DNA of 64,000 nt from Hevea brasiliensis (GCF_030052815.1 NC_079507.1:13972141-14036140), one strand, 5' to 3'; positions 37,565 through 50,198 are shown, numbered from the stretch's first letter. Numbers and translations: made by a program. Notes: a model not told the origin generated them from the letters alone.

Positions 37565-39298
37565 TATTATCAGAAAATTAACTGCAGAAAATAACTATAT
37601 TAATTAGTAAATGTATCATGTAATTAACCAAAATGATTATGGTCTTTTAATCAAATTGGTCCTCCCACTAACTTAGCGAATACTACACTTCTAAAGTAGA
37701 AAACGAAAATCCTAGTTGGTTGAATTTCTAGTGAGTGATTGAATTCTTATAATTCTATTGATCATCCTCAGGTACATCCATTATTGGAATTACAATAAAC
37801 TATAAGTGAGCAACTCCTTGCCCATCACATCTCATGTGAGGTTCAATCCTTTACCTAGCCCCTAATGCTCAAAATCTCAGGTACATCCATTATTGACTTA
37901 TCTTGCATTAGTTAAGTTGATCCCATTGAGCTAGTAATTATGAAAATAATTTTAATGTCCTCAGGTACGTCAAACATTGGCCACCAAACCATTTACATAT
38001 TTACAACATCTCATGCTTAATAATTATTCTTAAGAAAATCTCTTAAATTAATTGCATCATATACAACTATTTAAAATTTCTTAAAATAATTGCCCCAATG
38101 GAGGGCCCATGTTATAATTACTTTAATTATAGCATATCCAACTTAATCATTTGTTTGAAAGATTTTATGGTCATCCTAAATTACTATTAAGGTCTCACTT
38201 TGCATATTATCCATTTAGCATGCATATATCATATACTGTATACATTCATATACATCTCATGCATTCATGGACAATAAGTAAATATGGTATGATCATGGAC
38301 TTTCTAAGGGATTCAATTCTGAGCCACCAAGAATTGAATCAGGGCATTCCTAGGTGCATTTCATTTATTCATATTACAAGAGTTGCTGAAGGAGTACATA
38401 ATCAACACTTGATATTGAATTCCTCCCATTGGTCCTACCAATGCTCTTGACCTCCTTGATCTTCTTGCAATCCAATTACATAGTAATCCTTGGCATACCA
38501 AGGCGAATTTAAAAGAACTTAAATAAATGAAATTATAACCCAAAATTATTATAACCTTAATAATATATGCCCAAAAATAAATTAAAATAAATTAATTAAT
38601 TTACAATCCCAAAGAAATATAAAAGAAATAAATCCAATCACATTGTCTTTTATAGTCTATGATCATCCATCATGCATATCACTATTTAACAATTAAATAA
38701 AACACACATACTTAAATTAAATTGAATATCTCATATTTAACTTAAAAATCCAGATTTGAATATGATTCAAACAAATTTAAAAATTCAGATTTGAATTACA
38801 TTCAAACAAATTTAAAAATTTAGATTTGAATCATATTCAAATAACCTTAAAAATTCAGATTTGAATAACATTCAAACAATTTTTAAAAAATCAGATTTGA
38901 ATCACATTCAAACAATTTTTTAAAAATTCAGATTTGAATATTATTCAAAAAACTTTAAAAATTTAGATTTGAATCACATTCAAACAACTTTTAAAATTCA
39001 GATTTGAATCACATTCAAAAAATTTTTAAAATTCTGATTTGAATCAAAATTTAATTATGTGATTAAAACTACTAATTAAATACATTAATTAGTCATAGGA
39101 TAGGCCTTAGATCATACAACATTTGCAGAATTTAAAACCAAACCTTGTGCCACCCGTGAAGCCCAAAGATGGCGCACCATTGATGGTGAGATCAAGCATG
39201 CCGCCAACTTCTTTATCCAACCAGCAATGGATCTATCATCTCATGATCATTCCACACAATTAAATCATATAATCAACAATCTAAATGGCAAATATAGT
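37565..39298 (-). other. Copia A2 5' leader (non-coding)
   Basis: This is a 1.7-kb untranslated leader between the primer site and gag. It contains three copies of a CAGGTACATCCATTATTG-like motif (near 37769, 37878 and 37971) and a minisatellite at 38751-39050. No coding capacity is seen. Such long leaders usually hold packaging and translation-control structures, but I cannot show that here. Confidence 0.75.
38751..39050. repeat. 35-37-bp minisatellite in the copia A2 leader
   Basis: About nine units begin (C/T)AGATTTGAAT and contain ATTCAAACAA; starts are near 38751, 38786, 38821, 38856, 38892, 38929, 38964, 38999 and 39034. Each unit holds the inverted pair TTTGAAT/ATTCAAA. The A1 leader has only about three such units in each of its two duplicated blocks. 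Confidence 0.93.
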
Positions 39299-39313
39299 GG
39301 CTCTGATACCAAT
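39299..39313 (-). other. Copia A2 primer binding site
   Basis: The minus strand reads TTGGTATCAGAGCC directly beside the 5' LTR and is complementary to the initiator tRNA-Met 3' end. Confidence 0.9.
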
Positions 39314-41425
39314 TAAAGGAGTGGAAGCATGAAAAACACAAGTTTATACCATTGAATTCAAAAATTTTCACCTGGGGTCACATGCATCATGCAAGATTTA
39401 TTTTTATCTATTTGATTTCAATGATAAACAACATATTAAAACTCTTTTAATATGTTTTTGGATCTGTATTTGTCATTTAAGATTTTATAATTAATCAGAT
39501 TAATTTTAGAACTCTAAATTAAATCAAGAACAAATACACTAACCTCTTGATGCACTGCAGCGTATTTATGCCTTTGGGATGCATCTTTAGGACACCAAAT
39601 GTTGTCCCTCTAGCTTGTCCACACCAAGTTCACCAATGGCAGCTCTTGAATAGCTTCTAAAGCTTTTTCTATTAATTAGAAAAATTAAGTTTTGTCTTTT
39701 AAGAGATTAAAGATGCAAACAGGACACTAGAAACAATTTCTAGTATTTTTAATTCAAGAGATTATTTTCTAATCTCTTGGAATTGATGAGAGATGAAGAA
39801 GAAGAGAGAATGGAAGCTTCAAGGGTGGTGACACAAAGGAGGCAGTAGCTGATTGTTATTTTTTCTTTTCATAACAACACTTATATTGCTAGGTCACCAC
39901 TTAAAACCCTTGCCACATGTCACTTTCTGATTGGTTCTAGGTTTAATTGACCCAATCACATTGTTTCAAGTGTCAAACCTATATTTAATCTTAATTTTAA
40001 TCATCTTACATGATTAAAAGATATTTGGAAAGCTTATGTGTAGTGCCATGTGTCACCATCACATGGTGCCACATGTCACCCTGTGAAATGACCAAAATGC
40101 CTCTGTGTCTTAATTTTGAGTTCTCAATCTAAAATAATTATTTCTCTTCTTCTAATCAATTTATATCAAATATAAATTAATTAATTAATCTTATTAATTA
40201 ATTTCTCATCATTAAATTCATATTTAAACATTTTAAATATAAATTTAACTTATACTATACATCCAATAATCTAGATTTGGTTTCAAGTCATGCTATGGAC
40301 TTTGCAATCTAATTGCAAACCAAACCTATTTAATTAATCAATTAAACTCTTTAATTAATTAATTAATTAAATCATATTTAATTTGGTGATTACTTGTGTA
40401 TGTGTGTGACTTACTAGGCTCGTCACTAATTGGCAATGAGACATGATATCAACTCTTAATATCATCAGAACTCTTTCTTACCATAAATGATTTCTCTAAA
40501 TCATTTTATGCACCTCATAGACCATGGTTAACACCTAGCATAGAATGCCATGGCCACCCAATCAGTAATAAGGTTTACCTTAAATGAACCTATAATCATA
40601 TGTTACCATGCACTAGAATCTCTTTGTTACAAAATCCCAACTCAAGCTGGAGTCATGGTCTATGTCAAACCCCATTTGCTATGAATATTATGTTCTCTTT
40701 TAATTCCAATTCTTGATTAAAAGATTTTTTTCATCAGAAACTCTTTTCTGATTAAATCTATCTGTCCTGGCCAGGAACTTGAAACATCAAGAACAATCAA
40801 ATGAACATAGGATTTTATCTCTATTTACTTAGAGGAACAGATTCCATCTTGATCAACACCCATCTCCATATATAACTAGTAGGAGCTAACACATGCCCAT
40901 ATACCCATACATAGTACAAGTATGAAAGCAGTATCAAACTTAAATCACCTATATACAAGATAACTATGCTATCTCAGGTCTAAATATTATATGCACTGAT
41001 ATGATTTATGACAATACATTGACAAGAGTAAACTCCATGTGCTTGTCATAAGTGTCACTGGTTCGACCTACTTATCATGTATAAGTGCCTATCATGTTTG
41101 TTATATGGCATAAGACTCACCATTCCATCTTATTTATATCTCATATAAATAACTGGGAACAAATATGAATACAATCTTTTTGGATAAGTCATGTCCTTAT
41201 TGTGAAGTATCCTCGATTGTGAACCTATTTATGATACTTTGTACTAGAAATACTGTCACTCATATTCTTAACAACTTAAGAATAGAATTTCTCACAAAAT
41301 ATCAATGGACCTTTTTCATTACACATAAATATATTATGTAAACGGAAAAGTGGAAATGCCTTTTATTAATAAAAACATGTATAAGATACATACTAAATGA
41401 TATGCTCTAGGGCATACTACTAACA
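39314..41425 (-). repeat. Copia A2 5' LTR
   Basis: This is the full 2112-bp LTR. Its inner edge reads TAAAGGAG instead of TGAAGGAG, a single change at the conserved terminal dinucleotide. The outer edge is ACTACTAACA. Confidence 0.92.
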
Positions 41426-41430
41426 AAAAA

Positions 41431-42452
41431 TAGTATAAACTTCAAATTGAACTTCAAGAGGAAGATTAGAAGGAGAAGAATTGAAGAAAATTGAGAGAAA
41501 TTGAAGATAAAATTCTGTTCAACAAGTAAGTGCTTCTTTCTAATTTACTTTGAATAAATTGCATAGGAATGAACTTAAATAAGTAGGAATTGCATAGAAA
41601 TTAACTTAAAATAAAAAAAAAACAATTATTGAGGGACCAAATAGAAATTTCATCCAGCTAGGGTTTGATATGACTGAGTTTGATGGTTTTGAATGGTTAT
41701 TTGAAATGAATTAGGTGTATAGATCCTGAATATACACTTTAAATTTGTATTAGAGTAGAAATGTATGAAACTAGGGTTTGGAGCTTGTGAAAAATTGGAG
41801 AAAAATTTGAGAATTGGCCAAATGATGTAGTTAACCTTATTTGAGTTGAGTAATGGTCAATTGTGACCATTTGTAGTGTGTATGAATTGTTGGAACCAAG
41901 TTCCAATTTGGATTGGTGAGGGTCAATCTGCAAGCAGCTTGCCTAGGTCCCTTTCAGGGACCAAAATTGAAAATTTACTAACCAATTGCTGTGAGGTCAA
42001 TTAAGAATGAAACTAGACACAAAATGGCACATTTTTCATTTAGGAATCGTGCCCAAAAAGTAACCATAACTTAGTGAACAATTAGACCAAATCCGGAATT
42101 AGGCACACTACCTTGTACAAAAATGACCAAATGAACAGTAGTTACGTAAATGACCATAACTTGGTCTAGGAAGGTCCAAATGGCCTGAATTTTATTCCGA
42201 TAGAAAGCTGAGATATATCCCTACAACTTTCATGAGGAAAACAAACCCAAACTTTGACCATAAGCTATCCAAAAACTCACCTGTAGTCAACACACAAAAA
42301 TGGTCAATATTCAGGAATTGCCCAGAATTCTGGGTAACATCAAATCAGGCTAGCCATGTTCAAATGGCCATAAATAGGGCTATAGAACTCTAAATGGAGT
42401 GATTCAAAAAGAGAAATAAAGTTAAGACAATAAGAAACAACTTCTATGAAGA
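41431..42452 (+). repeat. Gypsy B 5' LTR, second part, truncated
   Basis: It resumes at TAGTATAAACTTC and matches 47512 to about 48541 of the 3' LTR, then ends at ACTTCTATGAAGAA. The last 1.65 kb of the LTR is absent. Confidence 0.88.
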
Positions 42453-43296
42453 ATTGCTACTGCAAGGGGATGCGTATGACTAGTGGAAGATCATCCCCCA
42501 CAGCTTGGCAGAATTGCCAGTATTAACCTGGGATGACTTCATTAGAGAGTTCAGATAGAAATATGTCCCAGATGCATATGTGGATCCGAAACCACAAGAA
42601 TTTCGAAGTCTAAAGTAAGGCAACAAATCAGTGGCAAAGTATGAAAGGGAGTTCTCCCGCTTAAGCCATTATGCTGGGAGTCTCCTGTCCACCAGCAAGG
42701 AAAGGTGCAAGAGATTTGAGACTGGTTTAAAACCTAGTCTGAGGAAGCAAGTAGTGGGTTTCAGACACAGTAACTTCTCAGAGCTCATCTCTCAGGCACT
42801 TGAGTTAGAAAGAATTGAATTAGAAGCGACACCAGTGAGAGAGAAATCTGAGAAGACTGAGAAATCAGAGAAAGATAAAGGTGAAAAATCATTTGAACAA
42901 AGTCCCAGTGGTACATCTGGAAAGAAGAAGAAATTTGGGGGACCAAGTAGAGGTAGAGGTGAAAGGTTTGGAAGGGGCAGATTCTTTGGACAGAGACCCC
43001 TTAGATCTGATCAACAGTCGACCAGGGGTTTATATCCTCCCCGCCCCTATGAGACATGTGGCAAGATTCATGGGGGAGAATGCTATTGGACAACAGGAGC
43101 TTGCTTTAACTGTGGGGGCAAGGGCCATCTTGCTAAGGACTGCACCAGTGCTCCTAGATTTGGTCCAGCTCCTACTACTGTAGAAGGATCCATTCAAAGT
43201 CCTGCTATCATAGGTTCACAACCGGTTAGCAGAGGAAGAGGTAGAGGTAGAGGAAATGTTTCTGGCAGTCAGGGTACCGTTAGCCAGTCAGCATAA
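42453..43296 (+). pseudogene. Gypsy B gag, 5'-truncated
   Basis: It begins in the middle of gag (LLQGDAYD, stop, WKIIP) and continues TWDDFIREF, VAKYEREFSRLSHYAGSL and CKRFETGLKPSLRKQ. After a Lys/Glu and Arg/Gly-rich linker comes the CCHC knuckle CFNCGGKGHLAKDC at 43102-43143. Roughly the first half of the capsid domain, compared with gypsy C gag, is missing because of the deletion at the LTR junction. Several TAG/TAA codons lie before 42631. Confidence 0.87.
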
Positions 43297-43600
43297 GAGA
43301 GTGCTCCAGCCAGGGTTTATACGATGAGATAGCAGGAAGAGGCTGAGTACTACCCACTCATATGTTAGTGCTAGCATAGTTAGTTCTCTTGCTGTTCCAT
43401 GTGCCAAAATGGATTTTAAAGTGCTAGTAACTAGTCCGTTAGGATAAGATGTCCGGGTCAATAGAATCTATAGAGATTGTCCTTTGGTGATCCAAGGACA
43501 CACTTTTTTGTTAGATTTGATTGAAATGCCCTTCAGAGATTATGATATCATCTTGGGCATGGATTAGTTAGCCAGGCATCACGCTATGATTGACTGTAGA
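43297..43600 (+). pseudogene. Gypsy B protease remnant without active site
   Basis: The frame after the knuckle reaches YTMR, stop, QEEAEYY and then jumps to HSYVSASIVSSL, the sequence that normally follows the active-site Asp. Compared with gypsy C (LVDPGSIHSYI) the catalytic segment is gone. The rest, DCPLVIQGHTFLLDLIEMPF and DIILGMD, follows with two TAG/TAA stops. Confidence 0.8.
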
Positions 43601-45130
43601 CTGAAGATAGTCACTTTTGGTCTCCCTCCATACGGTGATGTGGTAATACATAGGGAGAGGCAGTTACTGCCATCAAACATCATTTCGGCTACACTAGATA
43701 GAAGGATGATCAGAAAGGGGTGTAAAGCATACTTGGCACATGTGATAGACACCCAAGTGGGGAGTCTAGCACTGCGAGACATCCCTATTGTATGTGACAT
43801 TTCAGATGTGTTCCCTGATGAGTTGCCAGGATTACCTCCAGAAAGAGAGGTGCAGTTTAAAATTGATGTTATGCCTAGTGTGGACTTAATCTCCATAACA
43901 CCATATAGAATGGCACCGGCAGAATTGAAAGAGTTGAAAGTGCAGTTGCAAGAGCTGCTTGATAAGGGCTTTATCCGCCCTAGTATGTCACCTTGGGGAG
44001 CACCAGTGTTGTTTGTAAAGAAGAAAGGTGGCACTCTCCTGTTATGCATTGACTATTGGCAATTGAATAAGGTGACAATAAAGAATAGATACCCATTGCC
44101 CCTCATTGATGACTTGTTTGATCAGTTGAGGGGTGCAGCTGTGTTCTCCAAGATTAACCTGAGATCGGGTTATTATCAGCTGAAAGTACAAGAGCAGAGT
44201 ATTCCTAAAATTGCCTTTAGAACCCGCTATGGCCATTATGAGTTCTTGGTCATGCCATTTGGGTTAACTAATGCTCCGGCTGCTTTTATGGATCTGATGA
44301 ATACTATCTTCAGACCATACCTCGACTAGTTTGTTGTGGTATTCATAGATGATATATTGGTCTACTCGAGGAGTGCAGAAGAGCATGATAGATATCTGCG
44401 GATTGTACTGCAGACTTTGAGAGAGAAACAACTATACGCTAAATTATCGAAGTGTGAGTTTTGGCTGAAAGAAATATCCTTGTTGGGGCACGTACTATCA
44501 GTATAGGGCATCAAGGTAGATCCAAGTAAGATAGAAGCTGTCCTTAATTGGAAGCAACCCAGAAATATCACTGAAATTCGCAGTTTTCTGGGTTTAGCTG
44601 AATACTACCGCCAATTTGTGAAAGGGTTTTCCATGTTGGCATCTCCATTCACTAAACTACTTTGAAAAGTTGTAAAATTTCAATGGACGGATAAATGCCA
44701 ATAGAGTTTTGATGAGTTGAAGAGATGTTTAACTGAGGCTCTAGTCCTTACTTTACCTACCCCGGGTAAAGAGTATATTGTTTACAGTGACGCTTCTCAC
44801 AATGAGTTAGGCTGTGTACTGATGCAAGAGCGGAATGTCATTGCCTATGCATCATGCCAGCTGAAATCGTATGAGAGGAATTATCTGACACATAACTTAG
44901 AGCTTGCAGCAATTGTATTTGCTCTTAAGATCTGGAGACACTATTTGTATGGGGAGAAGTGCTACATCTACATAGATCATAAGAGTTTGAAGTATTTGGG
45001 CACTCAGAAGGAGTTGAATTTGAGACAGAGGAGATGGTTAGAGTTAATAAAAGACTATAATTGTCTAATAAACTATCAGCCAGGGAAAGCTAATGTGGTG
45101 GCTTACGCTTTAAGTCACAAGACTATGGCA
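43586..45130 (+). pseudogene. Gypsy B reverse transcriptase and RNase H
   Basis: RT landmarks run in order: [58 protein letters not shown], then a TAG at 44326 and the catalytic FIDD at 44342-44353. LSV, stop, GIKVDPSK and [12 protein letters not shown] follow. RNase H begins with [13 protein letters not shown] (near 44785) and continues through [19 protein letters not shown] to [16 protein letters not shown]. The stops are mostly TAG. Confidence 0.88.
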
Positions 45131-45199
45131 AGTCTACGGGTTTCTCCTTTGTCTATGGTACATGAGTTGAAAGTATTGCATGCCAGCTTAGAGATTAAT

Positions 45200-46660
45200 G
45201 ATGAGGGGAAGACAACAGTTGCATGGCATGTACAGCCAGTGTTGATTGATCAGATCAGAATGGCTGCTCAGAATGATCAGAAGTATCAGAAGTTGTTAGA
45301 AGAAGTCAGACAGGGCAAGAAACCAGAATTCTCAGTGAGAGATGATAGTCTACTGCTTCACCAGGGCAGAATGTGCATTCCTAATGACATTGACTTGAGA
45401 CTAATCATTTTGAAGAAAGCACATGAGTATCCTTTTGCTATGCACCCTGGTGGCATAAAAATATATAGAGGGCTGAAAGAACATTACTGGTGGATGGGTA
45501 TGAAAAGAAATGTAGCAGAATTTGTTTCTAAATGCCTAACTTGTCAGCAAGTGAAGGCAAAACATCAAGTATCAGCTGGTTTGTTACATCCACTACCAGT
45601 ACCAGAATGGAAATGGGAGAGAATAACTATGGATTTTGTGATGGGACTTCTGAGGACACAAAAAAGCCATGATGCAGTATGGGTTATAGTTAACAGACAG
45701 ACCAAGTCTGCTCATTTTCTGCCTATCCGGATGGACTACAGTTTAGAAAGATTGGCCAAGTTGTACATTGATGAGATAGTGAGACTGCATGGAGTGCCAG
45801 TATCCATCGTATCAGATAGAGATCCTAGGTTCACTTCTAGATTCTGGGGTAGTCTTCAGAGAGCCCTAGGAACTAGATTGAACTTTAGTACGGCATTCCA
45901 CCCATAGACAGATAGCCAGTCTGAGAGAGTAATTCAGATCTTGGAGGACATGCTACGGGCTTGTGTGATTGAGTTTGAGGGCAGTTGGGACACAAACTTG
46001 CCTTTGATTGAGTTTGCTTATAACAACAGCTACCAATCAAGCATTGGGATGCCTCCATATGAAGCTTTGTATGGCAGAAAATATAGAACCCTGTTGTGTT
46101 GGGATGAGGTAGGCAAAAGAAAGATGATTAGGCAAAAAATTGTTCAGCAAACTGAAGAGAAAATCAAATTGATCAGAGATCGATTTAAGACTGCATCAGA
46201 CCGTCAGAAGTCCTATATTGATATGAAGAGGCGAGATATTGAGTATACAGTGGATGAGAAAGTATTCCTCAAGGTTTCCCCTTGGAAGAGAATTATGAGA
46301 TTCGACAGAAAGGGGAAACTGAGTCCTCGTTTCATCTAGCCATATGAGGTTTTGGAGAGAGTGGGTCCTTCGGCATATCGTTTGGCACTACCTCCAGAGT
46401 TGGAGAAGATACATAACGTCTTTTATGTATCGATGTTGAAGAGGTATAGATTAAACCCATCTCATGTACTACCAGTGGAGAAAATTGAAGTGAATCCAGA
46501 CCTCACATATGAGTAAGAACCCATAGAGATTCGGGCTTATGAGGTGAAGCAGCTACGAAATAAGCAGATACCGTTAGTGAAAGTGCGTGGAACCATCATT
46601 CGGGCCAGGAGGCTACTTGGGAACGAGAGGAGGACATGAGGAGATAGCACCTACAGCTGT
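45200..46660 (+). pseudogene. Gypsy B integrase with worn chromodomain-like tail
   Basis: The zinc region is [19 protein letters not shown] to CLTCQQVKA. The core has Asp in MDFVMGLL, Asp in VSDRDPRF and Glu in QSERVIQ; a TAG replaces the Gln of HPQTD at 45905. The C-terminal part carries KVFLKVSPWKRI, GKLSPRFI, stop, then YVSMLKRYRLNPSHVLPVE and QLRNKQIPLVKV. A frame change after that leaves EATWEREED readable in another frame. Confidence 0.87.
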
Positions 46661-46704
46661 TCAGAGATTGATACCAGGTAAAATTTCGAGACGAAATTTA
46701 TTTT

Positions 46705-46718
46705 AAGGGGGAGAGAAT
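46705..46718 (+). other. Gypsy B polypurine tract
   Basis: AAGGGGGAGAGAAT lies immediately before the 3' LTR and serves as the primer for plus-strand DNA synthesis in this element class. Confidence 0.88.
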
Positions 46719-49700
46719 TGTAACACCCCTATATGTATAGCCTGGTATATTTCACTATTTCGGTGATTGGTGTTGGTCCGAATAATTAAGAGAATTAGAA
46801 CTACATCTAAGACACCTAGATAAGCCTTGAACACAAATAATTAGTAATTGCCAAATAGTTAAGTATAAATAAGAAAAACAGAACACAAGAAGTTAAATGA
46901 GCCGGGAGTCACAGCGATGGGTGACCTTCTCGGGAACAACTACGAGGTTAGTCTAAACTAAAATTTCGAATAGTAGAATGTGATGCCGCGGTCCTTAGGA
47001 CTATTGCGAACACAGTGGAAAAGAGAAAATCACAAATAAGAATTTTTAAGTAGGTCAAATAATTAGGTTAGGGATCCAGAAGAAATATTGAATAACTTGC
47101 AAACTGGATTAGACCAGCGAGGGGCAATTTGGTCAATTCACCCCTAGAGGTGATTCTTGACCTAACTTTCCAATAAAATGTGAGAAATTAAAATTTTGAA
47201 ATATAGATTTAAACTAAAGAAGTTACGGAAAAACAAAAGGAAAAGGAAAAAAAAAGAAAATAAAATAACCCCTTTATGACATCACCATGACACCATAAAT
47301 CTTTTAATTTTTAATTATGAAAATTTGGGATAATACTATATTAAGGGACCAATTAGAAAAAAAAAAGAAATAAAAATTGGTTCTTTCTTTTTCAACAAGG
47401 ACGACACTCTCTCTCCCTTTAACTCTCTCAATTCTCTCTCTTGAAACCTCCATGAAAGCTTATTACCAAGCTTTCTAACTTTAAATTTCACCATAAATCT
47501 TTTGGGAAAAATAGTATAAACTTCAAATTGAACTTCAAGAGGAAGATTAGAAGGAGAAGAATTGAAGAAAATTGAGAGAAATTAAAGATAAAATTCTGTT
47601 CAATAAGTAAGTGCTTCTTTCTAATTTACTTTGAATAAATTTTATAGGAATGAACTTGAATAAGTAGGAATTGCATAGAAATTAACTTAAAATAAAAAAA
47701 AAACAATTGTTTAGGGTCCAAATAGAAATTTCGTCTAGCTTGGGTAAGGGTTTGATATGAATGAGTTTGATGGTATTGAATGGTTATTTGAAATGAATTA
47801 GGTGTATAGATCATGAATATACACTTTAAATTTGTATTAAAGTTGAAATGTATGTAACTAGGGTTTGGAGCTTGTGAAAAATTGGAGAAAAATTTGAGAA
47901 TTGGCCAAATGATGTAGTTAACCTTATTTGAGTTGAGTAATGGTCAATTGTGACCATTTGTGGTGTGTATGAATTGTTGGAACCAAGTTCCAATTCGGAT
48001 TGGTGAGGGTCAATCTGCTGATAGCTTGACCTAAGTTCCTTTCAGAGACCAAAATTGAAAATTTACTAAACCAATTGGTGTGAGGCTAATTGGGAATGAA
48101 ACTAGACACAAAATGACACATTTTTCATTTAGGAATCATGCCAAGAAAGTGACCATAACTTAGTGAACAATTAGACTAAATCTAGAATTGGGTACACTGC
48201 CCTATACAAAAATAACCAAATGAATAGTAGTTACGTAAATGACTATAACTTAGTCTAGGAAGGTCCAAATGACCTGAATTTTATACCAACAGAAAGCTGA
48301 GACATAGCCCTACAATGTTCATGGACAAAACAAACCCAAACGTTGACCACAAGCTGTCCAAAAACTCACTTGCAGTCAATACACAAAAATGGCTAATATC
48401 CAGGAATTGCCCAGAATTTTGGGTAACACTAAATCCGGCCAGCCATGTTCAAATGGCCATAACTAGGGCTACAAAACTCCAAATGAAGTGATTCAAAAAG
48501 AGAAATAAAGTTAAGACAATAAGAAATAACTTCTATGAAGAAAACTTAGCCAAATTACCACAACAACTTGACCAATGGAATAGTGCAAAACAGGGCACCA
48601 AATCTGAAATTTTGGAATTTCACCTAAGAGACTTAAGATTTGAGGAAAACAACCCAAACCAACAAGTTAGGTAACTAAAATGTGGTATGTGGGTGAAATT
48701 AGAATTCTCATACCTATTAAGCATTAGAAAGTCAATAAATTGACTTGAATAGTATCATGAATAGTATCCCGAAGTGTAAATTTTAATAAATATCAAGTTT
48801 AGCATATTAAAACTAGGTATATATAGATTTGAATTTATTTTTGGATTTATGATAAATTATGATACTGAAACACTGTAAAATTGTGTGTTTCAGTCGAAAA
48901 GAATATCGGGAAAGAACCCGAAGCATCGAGTCAAGGCCAAGAGGCGACTCGTATAAGGTTTGTGCACAACATAGAAATTTCTATAAATTTTCTTCTACAA
49001 ATTGTTTTGAATGAATTGTGATATTAAATTTTGACTAAATTGTATTGAAATGTTTATTATGCATTTGACTTAAATTGTTGAAAGTTTACTTGTATGTGTT
49101 TGAAATGGTAATAAATGTTTAGTAAATTGCTAAGACAGTTTTGAAACTACAGTGTCATGACCATATATTTGAATGCCTCACTAGCATGATTAGTGGGGGG
49201 AATTAGTTTTGAATTTTGATTCCTTCTCTGGTTGAAGTTTTGAGGTTTGTGCTAGTAGAAGAAGAAATTTGAATGGGTACCCATATATTTTAGCTAGCTA
49301 GCCTTGTGATTACTCATAAGCCTTCAGCTATTGCAATAAATATTATTTTGAATGGCATGATATAACTGTGTGTTTTTATAAAATTCGTTTTGAGACTTCC
49401 TAAATGAAATTGTTTGGACTAAAAGTTTATAAATTATGTTTTGTATTTGTCTTTCATTTTTAGTACTGTATTTAAATAAATGTCATTTGAAATATGCATA
49501 AATGTTATTTTAGTATGTTGTGCACCACTGAGCCATAGTACTCAGCGATGGCTGTTATTGCTATCGCAGATATATAGACTAGAGGAGCAGCAGAGTGAGC
49601 TGCTGAGGATCTTGGAGCTACATCCTTGAAGTTTTGTCGGGTATATTTTATACCCTGATTGTAATACTTATTTTGATGTATGTAAATGTATGTACATGTA

Positions 49701-50193
49701 ATAACTAGTCATGAGCAGTTGTATAGAGTTTGTAACAATCTTATTTTGGATTTTCTAATGTAAATTTTGATCAATGAATGTAAATTGTTTTTTACTTTGA
49801 TGAAAAATGAATGGAATTATTGAGTACTATATTTGATGATAACTGAGTTGAGAAATGATGTTGAAGTTTGTTGAGGTAGTAGTAAGTTTGATGAAAAGGA
49901 ATTATTGAAAGTTTTTTTTATAGGTTTTTAAAGAACTGTTTTCTTAAAATACAGGCAGCGAAATTTTTTCAAAAATTTATGTAAGAGGGACAAAAATAAA
50001 ATGGACAAAAATTTGAACTAGTTTTTAAACTTCTATTAAATGTAAGAAAATGCTCACTACTTCCAAAAAGTAAGAAAATGATTTTTAAAATCTCTTGTAG
50101 GGTACTTAATGAGTTATCGATAAGTAAATTTCGGTAGTTCATTAGGTATTCTACGAGATCATGTTACGCCTTATAGAGGGGTAAGGTGTAACA
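46719..50193 (+). repeat. Gypsy B 3' LTR
   Basis: This is the whole 3475-bp LTR, TGTAACACCCC to AGGTGTAACA, followed by the TCCTA duplication. It contains degenerate repeated modules around ACCATAACTTAGTG (about 48150-48500) that resemble modules in the gypsy C LTR. Confidence 0.92.
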
Positions 50194-50198
50194 TCCTA

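Larger units (their letters stand above)
16649..41425 (-). mobile_element. Copia element A2, inverted, inserted in the gypsy B LTR
   Basis: It belongs to the same family as A1 but lies on the minus strand. The left edge is TGAAGGAGTG and the right edge CATACTACTAACA, with target duplications AAAAA at 16644-16648 and 41426-41430. Removing it restores GGGAAAAATAGTATAAAC, as found uninterrupted at about 47502-47521 in the other B LTR. The 3' LTR is 16649-17824 plus 28980-29908 (2105 bp) and the 5' LTR is 39314-41425 (2112 bp). It carries two later insertions, gypsy C and a solo B-family LTR. Confidence 0.92.
15858..50193 (+). mobile_element. Gypsy element B, deleted and interrupted
   Basis: It begins TGTAACACCCCTATATG and ends GGTGTAACA, flanked by perfect TCCTA duplications (15853-15857 and 50194-50198). 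The 3' LTR is whole (46719-50193, 3475 bp). The 5' LTR is split by copia A2 and then cut off at about 42452, where it passes directly into the middle of gag. The primer site and gag start are therefore missing. Pol is in gypsy order (protease, RT, RNase H, integrase) with a decayed chromodomain-like end, suggesting the chromovirus branch. Confidence 0.9.

Noticed and set aside
38751..39050. Regular short repeats with similar spacing, considered as a CRISPR-like array
   Set aside because: The units are contiguous and lack unique spacers, and this is a plant retroelement leader.
45690..45720. Asn in place of Asp in the gypsy [13 protein letters not shown] stretch, first taken as loss of a catalytic residue
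   Set aside because: The catalytic Asp residues of this family are in MDF and VSDRDP, which are present, so the change is not proof of inactivity.
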